From contig CAJQTY010000001.1 of assembly GCA_907163075.1 (NCBI GenBank), positions 1,798,001 through 1,862,000 of the forward strand: a stretch of DNA of 64,000 nt. Reading direction: 5' to 3'. The translations under genes and the position numbers were made by a program. Within the stretch, counting starts at the first letter, position 1. Each line of letters begins with the position of its first letter. This document shows, piece by piece, positions 27,401 through 38,740 of this stretch. Under the pieces are notes generated by a model. The model made no database searches. It saw only the letters and a list, made by a program, of their open reading frames with translations, and was not told where the DNA came from. The DNA comes from an uncultured Rhodocyclaceae bacterium (GTDB lineage Bacteria; Pseudomonadota; Gammaproteobacteria; Burkholderiales; Rhodocyclaceae).

Positions 27401-28269
27401 ACGCGCTGTGCCCCGCAGAACGGCAGCGTATGGTTTATCGATTTCATCCGAGGGCCAATGCCTCCGCACTTCCGCCAAGAGAACAGGTCACAGCATGGTC
27501 GATCGGGCTTGGAATCCCGATTACTGAGATTGCCCTTTGCGACAGCATCGTTAGGCAATCCGATGGCGACGGGATCGGCACCCTAACGGTTGCTCTGCAT
27601 CATGAGCACAAACTGAGCGATGAAACCCAGACGAAGAGAGGCAAAGGGATAGTTCCCCAGAAGCCGTGGACCAAAACCCGGAGTATCGCTCTTGAAGGAG
27701 CGTGCTACGTCACTACGATTTGGTTACTTTCCGGAATGTATGCGAACGATGCCAACACGTCGGCCACTCCATCTCCACGAATTTCGAATGCCTCGTTGTT
27801 CGACGAACCGAGCGGAATGAACAAAAAAGCAGATAAGGCGACTACTCGTGCAAATCCGGATCTCAAACCCGAACTCGTCATTCTTTGTGGAATTCCTGGA
27901 TCAGGAAAAACTAAGCTGTACGACGAAGAGTTCTCGAAGACGCATTTTCACTTGGCACTCAATTCGACAGCCTCGGAGTCTCGTGACCGGGAGTGGGGTA
28001 TTTTTGAGGCGGCCATGGTACGCCGAGATTCTATTGTGATTGACAACAACAACCTAACGCCAAAGCAACGCGAACGTTACATCATCCCCGCGCGTGCGTC
28101 GGGCTATCGCATTGTGGGAATAGAGCTTCAGGTGGACGTCCCTAAGGCGTTGGAGCGGTTATCCCAACGGAAACACAAACCGACCGAAGCGGCCTTGTCG
28201 TCTCTCGAAAAGAAGCTCGTTTCGCTTCAGCTTGGTGAGGGGTTCGATAGCGTATCGCGTCGATCCTGA
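24445..28269 (+). CDS. giant tyrosine recombinase fused to P-loop kinase-like domain
   Basis: 1274 aa. Residues about 510-760 form a complete tyrosine recombinase catalytic domain: GGLRRGEVRRLRVGD (Arg548/549), VKTTAGIRNLPL (Lys579), HFHLLRKG (His673, Arg676), SVGHASPTTTLGSYL (His736, Tyr746). Residues 1-500 precede it as a long unassigned, mostly helical region; 760-1120 is a second unassigned region. Residues 1143-1274 are a separate P-loop domain with Walker A GIPGSGKT (1149-1156) and IVIDNNNLTPKQRERYI, like polynucleotide-kinase/zeta-toxin-type ATPases. Ordinary integrases are about 300-450 aa. TGATG coupling to the 833-aa gene indicates a joint complex. This is the presumed integrase of the island. 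Confidence 0.85.
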   Translation: MTWAGFDREKISSDLETSNERLARRQKKRWDAQDRVRELLEEKAPWLMAGTTPPPESAEVIKLLLKLVDSNGDAEDLRLRRNFLIRGIDTGRKEKRWQIPMPAQTLRAPLPKPPITVQNFGDLGRVEKLRQVLLTALHSNDFPDLKQLKAIRKYGHSKAPLTTTDLDAGLVLFAVIVFGGVNNKTKLEAIAVCGTHSLFCYQNIAWMDWPKLSKTGAGIDRWHRWYPEQISGFLLARAHRNKQLPLVKCDSSLNCSELIWKQVEAIMALLPLNGDGLPRTLTQLLSWVTTWLNFNIPPFLAAYANGKIDCASLPPEVHFRILSAQPVMPDPIHREKVTELPPRKPIPTENINNDLVFDFTVLRRDLRAALKQNLTKPKTITLLNQYLARDDLSPTFIRLAEWVRQLCDHHKTGDVRRRLSSIHAYLAIIDTPLAVALESRDPANLDSEEFEELYAEILGSLGKKRAGSAVHPLMLFHRFLVSTHGVPQEMGDVFEGHHVGGSVDANLITEQEYVRTRDLLEPEISGEPHRLAMMQKTALMLGFRGGLRRGEVRRLRVGDICGAVFGVAYIRTTDRGQVKTTAGIRNLPLAGHFSNDEMALLRTFVISRIREISGSDDLARILSPYDEDSRNTRLRPLFEQTNNPGELIPEKSLFEPILDALIRSTGDPTSHFHLLRKGEQNWVFAGLMEEELPGCSLQFDPSGAIAKASRRLNSELLATNGPDKRKLWALSASVGHASPTTTLGSYLSCLDWLLSFALQQQSPLLSARLLSGLTGLTVNNIRVQRSNRKIDGRNYLFWVSYSDRDWLSQVVAKLEAVNQGSSPTPHLAQRTTAITIAKPPLPGADTIELVFAVVRKNTDLVTKARQLGQLAEVVKPWIAWAIALEQLVGMSPAKAAQRALLTSNENSVDKYGITIKRAIPVFLPILQGDERRRVNKWTAAIHHFAQEHPDRAAHWLTMFWTNRRPKEHAIGFREVASAGVFVETLHALCPAERQRMVYRFHPRANASALPPREQVTAWSIGLGIPITEIALCDSIVRQSDGDGIGTLTVALHHEHKLSDETQTKRGKGIVPQKPWTKTRSIALEGACYVTTIWLLSGMYANDANTSATPSPRISNASLFDEPSGMNKKADKATTRANPDLKPELVILCGIPGSGKTKLYDEEFSKTHFHLALNSTASESRDREWGIFEAAMVRRDSIVIDNNNLTPKQRERYIIPARASGYRIVGIELQVDVPKALERLSQRKHKPTEAALSSLEKKLVSLQLGEGFDSVSRRS

Positions 28270-29038
28270 TAGCTCTGCTTACAAAACGCGGCCCTTGGTT
28301 TCTAGCCAATGCAGAAGGGGGAACCGGCGTTGGGGCAGGCTGCCTGAAAAAGAAAATGGAATACCGGTGGAATGGGGCTTCGCACTTGGGGCAACTTCAA
28401 ACTGGCAAATATCCCCAGCATTGTATTGTGCTATACAAACTACGCGCGTGTCTCATCCGAGTCACGGAGAGTGGACTTCAGGCAGACAGCGGCGCATTCA
28501 GCGCCAATGCAGTACAGAGTCGCCCCTGCAAAATTCATCTTCAATTCTCGACTGGCTTGAATTTTGGCCAAGCTGAGTAAGGTTGAGGCGTTTCGGCGAT
28601 AACAAAAGCGATCAAGGCCAGTTTGCGCGCAGGGCAGAAGACAACAAGCTCACCACGACAGAAGCACTGGCGTTACAGCTTGAGTATGAGGATGAAGGGC
28701 TGACGGCCTGGCGCCAGAGAATGGAGGAGATGCGCGAAAAACAGGAAAAGAAGCAGCATAATAATACGGAAGATTAGTCCTGTTGCGGCACACGTATCGC
28801 CGTTCCGGCAATATTTCACGGTGCCGGGCTACCCAAGAGTGTTCCGTTACGAACGCGACTTGTAACGACACGCGTTTCAAGCCAACCGTGCTTGTGCTCA
28901 CGCCAATTGCGACTGACGGCAAAAAAGAATTGGGATTCGGGGAACAGTAACCTTTGGTGATGAAGGATTTTTGGTCTTTCGCTGAGTGACCAAAAGATGA
29001 ATCTTCGGCACTCAACGTATCGCCGCATTCAAGTTTGA
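28270..29038. other. mostly non-coding stretch after the recombinase module
   Basis: Apart from a possible 64-aa frame (separate entry) nothing coding is convincing here. No terminator, repeat or tRNA was recognised. Confidence 0.4.
28583..28777 (+). CDS. possible small charged helical protein
   Basis: 64 aa from a TTG start, very rich in Glu, Arg, Gln and Lys in its C-terminal half (WRQRMEEMREKQEKKQ), which would be a coiled coil. Composition is coding-like but there is no good ribosome site and no family was recognised. It could be a remnant. Confidence 0.2.
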   Translation: MRRFGDNKSDQGQFARRAEDNKLTTTEALALQLEYEDEGLTAWRQRMEEMREKQEKKQHNNTED

Positions 29039-30693
29039 TCAAAGACCATTCACGGAGTCACCTATCCGTTCAATCAATCTCTGTGCCGCACGTTCCGAAA
29101 CGATCATCGTCAGCTTCATCGTCGCCCGGGTGGTTCCAACAAACAGTTTTCGCAACACCAGGTCGTCAAGCGTCTCGAAATCGATTTCCGTGAAGATCAC
29201 GCACGGGGCGGCTTGTCCCTTGAAGCGATGGACGGAATCAATCAGCACGTCGCCGGTAGTGAACCTCTGATTCCCGAGTAGATCATAGTGGCCGGTGAAG
29301 CGCCGGAGCGGATAGGGGCCGAGTTGGTCATAGGGCGTCAGCAACGAATGCTCTCGGCCCCGAAACGTGACGAGCGCGATCATGTCGCGCTTGAAACCCG
29401 CCGCAATGCACTGGGTAATGGCGCGTTTGGTCTGGGCAATCAGATCCGCCGGATCGGTGTAGGAGATGATTTCGACCTCCGAACCCGTCAGCGGGCTCCC
29501 TGTCTCCACACCTTGTCCGGCTGGCAACAGACGATTGAGATGCGCGAGGATATCCTGTGGGCTGCGGAAGTTGATGTCCGAGCGAATGGTGACCCAGCCG
29601 GGAAGTTCGACGCGCGGACGAGCATAGAGGTTTTGCATCGGATCCTCCAGCCACCAGACACGACCGGGCGGACGCAGAAGTTTCAGCAGATTGTCCTTCC
29701 ACTGCGCCTCGAAATCCTGCCCCTCGTCAATAATGATCTCATCAAACAGCCAGCGCGCATCCGGCACGCAATCATCCAGAAAGCCTTCCAGCCGAGCAAA
29801 GGCTCCGGGCAGCGAAAAGTCGGGAACCTGACCGGACTCGCGAAACATGCGGTCCGCCAGCTGATGGTAGGTCGCGACTTCCCCGCCGGGCGGTGAAATC
29901 AACGCCACGTGGTCGGCCAAGGGACGATTGTAGCAAACATAGAGCGGCCGACGCCCGGCCGCCAGGGCATCCCGGAATACAGCGAGTGCCAGTTGCGTCT
30001 TGCCAGACCCCGCGGTTCCAATCACCCGCAGACGAAACGGCTCGCATTCAATCTGACGCGCCCACTCCGCCAAGCCCCTGAAAGACGGGTATAAAGGATC
30101 TTGGCCTGACCGACAACGGCATGGACCTCGGGCACCAGATTGAGTTGGTCGCTGAGAAATCGGTGCAACCGGGCGACCTGCGGATTAACGGCGTCACTCG
30201 CCGGCAGGATGCTCTTGATGATTGGCACAAGGAACTCGCGCCGTTTGGCATCCACGATCCGTTCCGGATCAATTCCGGCGGAGCCGGGTTGCTTGACCGT
30301 ATAGTCCGGGCAATAGAGAAGGGAATCTACAAAGAACTGTCCCTCTGGGCAGAACAGTCGCAGGCGATGATGCAATGCATCCACTGAGCGCCCCATCTGG
30401 ACGGCAACCCGTTTTTCCTTGGCAGCATAGACCTTGACCAGCCCTTCCGGGGTTTCATTGAGGAAACCGGATTTCTGCTCGATCAGGAGCAGTTTTCCGG
30501 CCGGGCTGACGATCGCGAAATCGATCTCGCCGACGAGCGCAAAACCTTGCTGGATCCGAGTCCAATGGACGCCGTGATAAACGGTGTAATTATCCGGAAG
30601 GCCATCGGCGAGACTGGCCAACGTTTGAAGTTCACGCTGCACGGCACCCAGCGCAGACAGCTCACGCCAGCCCTCGGGAATGACCTTGGCCAT
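29039..30693 (-). pseudogene. NERD-domain helicase split by a frameshift
   Basis: The N-terminal part (ATG at 30693, about 205 residues) is a NERD nuclease-related domain (VGEIDFAIVSPAGKLLLIEQK). The C-terminal part (30073 downward) is a superfamily I helicase/ATPase with Walker A VIGTAGSGKTQLAL, Walker B EIIIDEGQDFEAQW and C-terminal motif KLFVGTTRATMKLTM. The two frames join near 30080, around TCAGGGGCTTGG, where a single missing base explains the break: the expected joined sequence is LSGLAEWARQIE. As written the gene is broken; a sequencing indel is possible. Such proteins act in DNA repair or phage defence, but no partner gene was identified. Confidence 0.75.
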
Positions 30694-30754
30694 GGGATCT
30701 CGGGATCAAATAAATCTCAGAATCATACCAGCGTACCGAACGAGCACGGTCTAA

Positions 30755-31609
30755 GAAGCTGTTTTAGAAATTGGCACGAGAAATGCTGAGCCGGATCGTT
30801 ACTGATCTGGAGAGCGCGATGTACGCAAGCGATTTGACGGAAGCGCAATGGAAGATACTGTCACCGCACTTGGTTAAACCGATGCCGGTCGTTCGTCGGC
30901 GGGGGCGACCGCCGAAGCAGGATTTTCGTGCGGAGGTTAACGGCATGTTGTACGTGGTAAAGACAGGATGCCAGTGGCGGTTTCTGCCGAAGGACTTCCC
31001 CCCTGGCAAACGGTGTACGGATGTTTCCGACGCTGGCGACTTGATGGACGCTGGGCCAAGGCCATGAGGGCCTTGCGTGAGGCGGCCCGCGAGAAGGCCG
31101 GGCGAAACAAAGAGCCCTCCGTCGCGATCATCGATTCACGCTCAGTCAAGAGCGCTGGAAAAGGGGGCAACGCGGTTACGACGCGGGCAAGAAAACCAAA
31201 GGGCGAAAGCAGCATATCGCCGTCGATACGATGGGATTCATTTTGACGGTTGTGGTCCATTCGGCCGGTATTCAGGATCGCGTCGGGGCGCGTGCGGTCT
31301 TGATTCGCCTGTTTGGCCTGATCCCCAGCATTCAGAAGATCTTTGCCGATGGCGGCTATACCGGCAAATTGATCGATTGGACGGCGGCAATGTTTGCCTG
31401 GACGATTGAGATCGTCAAACGTAGCGACGCTGGAAAGTTCATCGTCTTGCCAAAGCGCTGGATCGTTGAACGTACCTTCGCGTGGCTGGTACTCTCGCGT
31501 CGCCTCAATCGCGACCACGAAATCATCCCGCAGCAGTCCGAAGCTATGATTCAACTCGCCATGATCCATCTGCTTCTCAAACGCCTTTCCTAATTTCTAA
31601 AACAGCTTC
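30755..31609 (+). mobile_element. IS5-family insertion sequence, complete ends
   Basis: 855 bp bounded by perfect inverted repeats (GAAGCTGTTTTAGAAATT at the left, its exact complement at the right) and flanked by a 3-bp target duplication TAA (30752-30754 and 31610-31612). Ends, length and target size suit the IS427/IS1031-like part of IS5. Perfect ends suggest a recent arrival although its transposase frame is broken. Confidence 0.9.
30819..31593 (+). pseudogene. IS5-family transposase, two frame changes
   Basis: Three frames together make one DDE transposase: N-terminal [17 protein letters not shown], middle [20 protein letters not shown] with the first Asp in AIIDSRSVKSA, then second Asp in IFADGGYTGKL and Glu in WIVERTFAWLVLSRR. 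The first shift is in a run of six C near 31003; the second near 31165, at AAAAGGGGG, a slippery-type site where this IS group often uses programmed frameshifting to join orfA and orfB. The first shift is more likely a mutation. Whether an active enzyme can be made is uncertain. Confidence 0.8.
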
Positions 31610-31698
31610 TAAGCCGGACTGGCTTGATTTGGCCATTTTTTGCGGGCTCATTTCCTGAGCCCATGCCGGGTCATACTCTTCAAATCAGAGGAGAAACG

Positions 31699-32241
31699 AT
31701 GATTCCAGTCGATCAAAGCATTGCACACAGTCTTTTTGTTTCGACTTATTCCGGCCGGCAATTCTATCCGCTGGCGCCGACACCTGATCAGGTCGACATT
31801 GAGGATATTGCCCACGGGCTGGCGTATCAGTGCCGCTTCAATGGACAGACGCGCTATTTCTATTCGGTCGCCCAGCACAGCCTGATTGTCGCCGATCTGG
31901 TTCCGAAGCGTCTGCGACTGGCCGCCCTGCTTCATGACGCTGCAGAGGCGTACATGGGCGACATGGTCAAACCACTGAAGCAACTGTTTCCAATGTTCTC
32001 TGATATCGAAGCGAAGGTCATGGACGCCATTGGGTCGCGCTATGGCATCGGAAACTTTAGCGACAAGGCCATCAAGCGTGCCGATCTAGTGGCCCTGGCC
32101 ATGGAGAAGCGGGATCTGATGCCCAACTCAACTGAATCATGGGCATCGCTTCGGGCGATTACGGCGAGCCCCCTCCGGATTACGCCCATGTCGCCGCAAG
32201 AAGCGAAGGCCGCTTTTCTCTTGGCTTTTCAGTTGAATTAG
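31699..32241 (+). CDS. HD-domain phosphohydrolase (YfbR-like)
   Basis: 180 aa. Metal-binding HD pattern: His in YSVAQHSLIVADL, HD pair in LAALLHDAAEAYMGDM, and a final Asp in IKRADLVALAMEKRDLMP. The layout matches YfbR/5'-deoxynucleotidase-type phosphohydrolases that act on dNMPs or related nucleotides. ATG at 31699 is chosen because GAGGAG precedes it; the longer frame starts inside the region next to the insertion sequence. It lies 90 nt right of the IS copy, whose insertion may have replaced its promoter. Confidence 0.85.
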   Translation: MIPVDQSIAHSLFVSTYSGRQFYPLAPTPDQVDIEDIAHGLAYQCRFNGQTRYFYSVAQHSLIVADLVPKRLRLAALLHDAAEAYMGDMVKPLKQLFPMFSDIEAKVMDAIGSRYGIGNFSDKAIKRADLVALAMEKRDLMPNSTESWASLRAITASPLRITPMSPQEAKAAFLLAFQLN

Positions 32242-32416
32242 TATTTCGCAATCGAACGATGTCGGGGAAGCACTTCAATCTTCGAACGGGGTACTGCCGA
32301 TTGTCCCAATGTTCCCTGCCCGAGTGGTATGGGTTCGGCCGTTGAGTGAAACGGCCTGATGCGCAATTGACATCTTTTAGCGTAGAGTTGAATTTTCACC
32401 AAAGGGGAATGACACC

Positions 32417-32821
32417 ATGAACAAATCCGAACTGATCGAAGCATTGGCTGCCAGTACCGACGTTTCAAAAGTTGCTGCTGGCAAGTCCATTGACGCACTT
32501 GTTGAAATCATCACGGCGACCGTCGCAAAGGGCAATGATGTTGCACTGGTAGGCTTTGGCACCTTCAAGGCAACGAAGCGTGCAGCACGTGCTGGCAAGA
32601 ATCCAAAGACGGGTGAAGCGCTCAAGATCGCTGCAACCACGGTGCCAAAATTTTCGGCAGGCGCCACTTTTAAAGCGGCTGTCGCTGGCAAAAAAGCGGC
32701 AGCTAAGAACGTACCCAAACCGTCCGCTAAACCAGCTGTCAAGGCCGCTACAAAATCGCCTAGGCTCACTACCAAGCCCGCAGCCAAATCCCCCACCAAA
32801 CCTGCGACCAAGAAGAAATAG
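32417..32821 (+). CDS. HU-family DNA-binding protein with histone-H1-like tail
   Basis: 134 aa. Residues 1-90 are a full HU fold (MNKSELIEALAASTDVSKVA, VGFGTFKATKRAARAGKNPK with the DNA-binding arm). The remaining 44 residues are a low-complexity Lys/Ala/Pro/Thr tail (PAAKSPTKPATKKK) like bacterial H1-type proteins. HU with a basic tail can compact DNA more strongly than plain HU. Good ribosome site (AGGGGAA) and a -35-like TTGACA at 32367. Monocistronic, closed by a hairpin. Confidence 0.92.
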   Translation: MNKSELIEALAASTDVSKVAAGKSIDALVEIITATVAKGNDVALVGFGTFKATKRAARAGKNPKTGEALKIAATTVPKFSAGATFKAAVAGKKAAAKNVPKPSAKPAVKAATKSPRLTTKPAAKSPTKPATKKK

Positions 32822-32838
32822 CGCGGGTGGGTTAAGAA

Positions 32839-32861
32839 AAGGGTGGCCAAGGGCCGCCCTT
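32839..32861 (+). terminator. hairpin after HU gene
   Basis: Ten-position stem AAGGGTGGCC / GGCCGCCCTT (one T-G pair), 3-nt loop, 18 nt beyond the HU stop. Only a weak T-run (TGTTTCT) follows, so termination may be partial. Confidence 0.6.
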
Positions 32862-33446
32862 GCTGTTTCTGAGCTCGATTCAGGGGATCAAGACAAACAG
32901 ATATTAGTCAATCACATTCCATTAAGGGATATGTCGCCACCCATAATCAGTTCTTCCAATAGCTGAACGTCATAGCGCAATTCCTGATTCCTGACGCAAA
33001 TTCCAGCCTATTATCTTTTCCTGCCCAAGAACATAGCCCGATCAAGGAAAAGTCATGGAACAGCAACAGATCGTTTCGCATTCCCCGAGTTCAAGCAAGA
33101 TCTTCGTGTTCGATGAGTGAAAAACCACAATTGCTTCGCTTGCATTCTGCAAAAAATAATGTCTTTGATGAGGTGCCAGGTCAAACCGTCAGCTTGGCGA
33201 CATGAAGAATCGACAAGCATTGGATCTTGTACATCTGGAAGCACGCGGGCTACGCAGGAATCGGAGTTTCACCGACGGTTTTCGGCGATGAATCTGAAGA
33301 GATGACGGTCGCGTTCCGACCCAACTGGCCGGTTAGTCTCTGAAAAAGGCATTCAACGTCTGATCTGAACGAAGGTTTATGCGTCTGCAGGTACTCAAGG
33401 CGTTGACCTGTTTCTTCAAACGTCCTACGGGCGTTATCGCTTCAAC
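32862..33446. other. no gene recognised
   Basis: About 585 nt with only short frames (for example 30 codons from 33114, beginning MSEKPQLLRLHSAKN). None has family resemblance or a ribosome site good enough to call. Confidence 0.35.
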
Positions 33447-33866
33447 TTACGCCTGGCGAAGATTTGCATCGGGAATAAGCCGCGACAGCCACAGAAGATA
33501 CGAGCCGATAACAGCATCAACCATAAAACAGAAGATGGGATACCAACCGGGAACGCCTGTGTTTATGAAGAGCTGACTATGCACCAAGTCGTACAGCCCG
33601 TGCAGAAGCCAGAATCAACCGACCACTACTGCTGACTGGCGGACGCTAACAAACACGAATACAAGGCCGGCGGCGACGAACGGAATACCGTAGATCATTT
33701 CCTTGACGCCCACAGCCTGCTCGCCTGCGTGTAGAGCGAAGAACGTGTAGATGCCAGGCAGAGTGAGCAGGCCCAGCGAATACAACCAACGTTCCCCACG
33801 AATGAATCGCGCAGACACAATGGTAAGAACACCAACCGCCGCACCAATAAGGGCCTCAATCACCAT
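33447..33866 (-). pseudogene. small membrane protein gene with in-frame TGA (DUF6010-like)
   Basis: From ATG 33866 the frame gives a hydrophobic protein (VIEALIGAAVGVLTIVSARF, YTFFALHAGEQAVGVKEMIY). It meets TGA at 33615-33617 after VVVG, but the same frame goes on with equally protein-like FWLLHGLYDLVHSQLFINTG and ends naturally at 33447. The combined product (about 138 aa, four to five membrane spans) resembles the DUF6010 group; that name is from memory. A single base change would restore it, so this is a recent nonsense mutation or a base-call error. Confidence 0.7.
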
Positions 33867-33927
33867 TCTCTCCTCTCTTAAGACGCTTAACATCGAGTGT
33901 GCTGCCTAGATGGCGGAATGCTTTGCG

Positions 33928-34752
33928 TCATGATGGAAACCATTGGGTCAATCGTACCTCGTGAACATGGTCTTTATGAATTTGATTAAATCCAAGGCTG
34001 CGAAACTTTAAGACGCAGGGCAAAACCAAACGTCGGGTTCGCCACCAACGGTGGCCTTGTGGCGAAAGCCTCGCTGTCCGGTTAGCGCCGGTAGGGTGAG
34101 GAGACTCCAACCGCCTATGAGACTCTCGCGAAATAAACCATTCATCCACCACAAGGTTGATTAACCAGCTTGCGCCCATGAATAGTGTTCTTGCCAGTTC
34201 CCCGTGTATGCTCGGAAACAGTTACCAGGGGAGATGGGTTAAGGCCTGCGTACCCGCGCCGAGGCCGAGGGCATAAGCGCGCATCATCCAGGTTCGGTGA
34301 TGTGGGATGTCACGCCTCCGTATAGCAGCAAACCCGAGACCTAGAGACACGGCCATCGCCGAACCCGCCACAAACCGGATGACGTCAAGGGACGGGCGGC
34401 CAAAAACTGCGGGCGGTTCGATTCCGTGCGGATAGAACTGAGTCATCCACAGGACCGCAAGCGCAGCCACAAGCCCGGCGGGGACCAGTATCTGCCCTGC
34501 GGCACGGTGCCAGCCTGGTCTTCGGCGGTGGAAACTGGAGAAGAACTGGAAAGCACCGAAGACGCAATAGACCACCGCGCCGGCAATATGCAGCACTACT
34601 GGCCAAGATGCAGCGAAGAACCGCGCGCCATCTGGTGTGACGTCCGCCCCACCAAGCAGAGTTATCCAGAAGGTGCCGGCAACGACAGGGATGAAGCTGA
34701 GTGCTATTAACCCAGCAGGTACGAGCCAATCTTCTTTTGCGAAGAGTGTCAT
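33928..34752 (-). pseudogene. DUF2306-like membrane protein gene with in-frame TAA
   Basis: ATG 34752 opens a multispan membrane protein (FHRRRPGWHRAAGQILVPAG; MSQ-like MAVSLGLGFAAIRRRDIPHH; RTWMMRAYALGLGAGTQALT) that matches the DUF2306 group. It stops at TAA 34222-34224 right after THLPW, yet the same frame continues with LFPSIHGELARTLFMGASWL, the expected C-terminal span of this family, and stays open to 33928. The last 60 codons may be non-native read-out. The second nonsense-broken membrane gene in a row. Confidence 0.65.
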
Positions 34753-34929
34753 GTTGGAGAAACTTTATTCCCGACGTTCGAATTGATGTCGAAGCTGCAC
34801 TGCAAACGGGGATTTCGGCGCCGCAATGGTTGGATGAGTGCCGGCCGACAACTGCGCAGCCAAGTCACCCCGGCAATGGTCATCCTGAAATTCATCCCGC
34901 AATACCCGACCTGACCCTACAATTCCGCC

Positions 34930-35430
34930 ATGAAGATCTATCTTGCCGGCCCCGATGTGTTTCGCCCCGACGTTCTGGTCTGGGCCGAAGCCGCGCGGGA
35001 GATCTGCCGCCGCCACGGCTTCGAACCCCTGCTGCCGATCCACTATGACGCAACCGATCCTAGCCGCATCTTCCACGCCAACATCGACCTGATTCGCAAG
35101 GCGCAGATTGTGGTCGCCAACCTCGACCCCTTTCGCGGCCCCGAACCGGATTCAGGAACCGCCTTCGAACTGGGCTACGCGCATGCCCTGGGCAAGAAAA
35201 TCTGCGGCTACGTGACACGCCGGGCTACGGTCGCCCAGCGCGTCGCCACCGCCGAGGGCCGGAGCGATGCGCTGTCAGCCAGCGGCCCTTCGTTCACCGA
35301 CCGCCAGGGACTGGCCATCGAAGACTTTAATCTGCCCTGCAACCTCATGCTGGCCATCCCGGCCCACATCGTCGAAGGCGGCCTGGAAGCCTGCCTGCAA
35401 TCCATCCGGGCGCGGCCGCCCACCGACTGA
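34930..35430 (+). CDS. nucleoside 2-deoxyribosyltransferase
   Basis: 166 aa with the family signature: MKIYLAGPDVFRPDVLVWAE at the N-terminus, nucleoside-binding IVVANLDPFRGPEPDSGTAF including the Asp and the catalytic-type Glu in GTAFELGYAHALGK. Transfers 2-deoxyribose between bases or hydrolyses the glycosidic bond of (deoxy)nucleotides. Close upstream of the helicase gene (23 nt), suggesting an operon for DNA/nucleotide salvage or repair. Confidence 0.88.
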   Translation: MKIYLAGPDVFRPDVLVWAEAAREICRRHGFEPLLPIHYDATDPSRIFHANIDLIRKAQIVVANLDPFRGPEPDSGTAFELGYAHALGKKICGYVTRRATVAQRVATAEGRSDALSASGPSFTDRQGLAIEDFNLPCNLMLAIPAHIVEGGLEACLQSIRARPPTD

Positions 35431-35453
35431 GCCGCGGATCACTCCTCGCTTCC

Positions 35454-37640
<2,187 letters not shown>

Positions 37641-38600
37641 CAAACTCGACCGACTAATTGCAATGTTGGCGGCTGGGCTGTTCTGAGGCGCATGGCAATG
37701 CCAGAAACGTGGGCAGATTCAACTCGGAAGTGCCACCACGTCATTGTTGCATGAAGGCAACGTCGGCTTACCAATCTTGGAGCGGTCGCTCAAGTTCGAG
37801 CGCTGAACGTCTCTGCTTCGGCCAGAACGGCCGTTGGAGAGCCTTGCCGCCAACGGCCGCAAAGTGCCGGTCAGCTGTCGTAGCATCGAGAGTTGGGGGT
37901 TACGTCTGCTCGGCAATTCGCGCTACAGCTGGACCGAGGCTCAGATGCCTGATGCGGTAATCGGCATTGCGACGTAGTATCACCGCTAGCATCTTTTGCT
38001 GTGGAGATCAGAGTGGAAGCTAAGTTGTTTCAACTAACGATTTGGTAGCAAGTTGGGCTTCTTCATCGCCGCTGGGTGTGAGCGCTGGTGTGAGCGCACG
38101 TGATTCGCGTTCACTGATTATCGAGTGCAGCACAGGATAATTCATGGCCTATACATATCAAATTCTCAAGTCGAATAAGGTTGGACTGGACGCTGACGAA
38201 AGTTACGTCATCGTACGAAACGGAATCAGTTTTTTAACCCTAGCCAGAAATAGGTCGTAACTAACTGGATAATAAGGAAAAATCAATTTAACAGTGTCTA
38301 ATTGATCGCGACAGTAAGGCTCCGTAAGTCGCTGTTTTCCCGAACTGGCCGCAAGTAACATTAGACGCCAAATTGCTAATTTTTTGCCGTGTCAATAGCA
38401 TAATTCTGGCTATTCGCATTCTGAGGTTGGAAAGCGGAGATTTCCAAGTCCAATCCGGCCGGGTGCCAAGGTTGGAATGAGCGTCTTTGGTGCAACCTCA
38501 ATTCAACTCTAATTGGTTGGAACTGGGCAGGATGTGGCTATGCCTGCTTAAGCCTGTAAGCCGTCGGTGATGCTTCGCGGGCCACTGACGGCAACCGACC
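37641..38600. other. no gene recognised after recD2
   Basis: Nearly 1 kb. A 38-codon frame starting at ATG 38144 (MAYTYQILKSNKVGLDADES) is the only one with a plausible start and it has no recognisable family. The rest looks like intergenic filler. Confidence 0.35.
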
Positions 38601-38740
38601 GAGGCTGTGTGAAAACTCAAAATTGGATCGATTTCAGGGGTGCCTTGACCATTCCCCGTACCAAACAAATCGATTACAGGGCGTTCTACGAGGTCGTATT
38701 TATTTGGCATTGTCCTGATTTTGCGTTTTCACACAACCTC
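38601..38740. mobile_element. 140-bp MITE-like element with terminal repeats
   Basis: 16-bp terminal inverted repeats (GAGGCTGTGTGAAAAC left; GTTTTCACACAACCTC right, one mismatch) flanked by an identical 4-bp GACC on both sides (38597-38600 and 38741-38744), a target duplication. It is too short to encode a transposase, so it would be mobilised by a related full-length IS elsewhere. Confidence 0.75.

Noticed and set aside
33447-33866. TGA as selenocysteine in the DUF6010-like gene
   Set aside because: No SECIS-like hairpin noted after it and the family is not a selenoprotein; other genes nearby carry TAA and TAG stops as well.
37658-37960. 100-codon frame after recD2
   Set aside because: Cys/Arg-rich translation typical of non-coding GC-rich DNA, no start signal.
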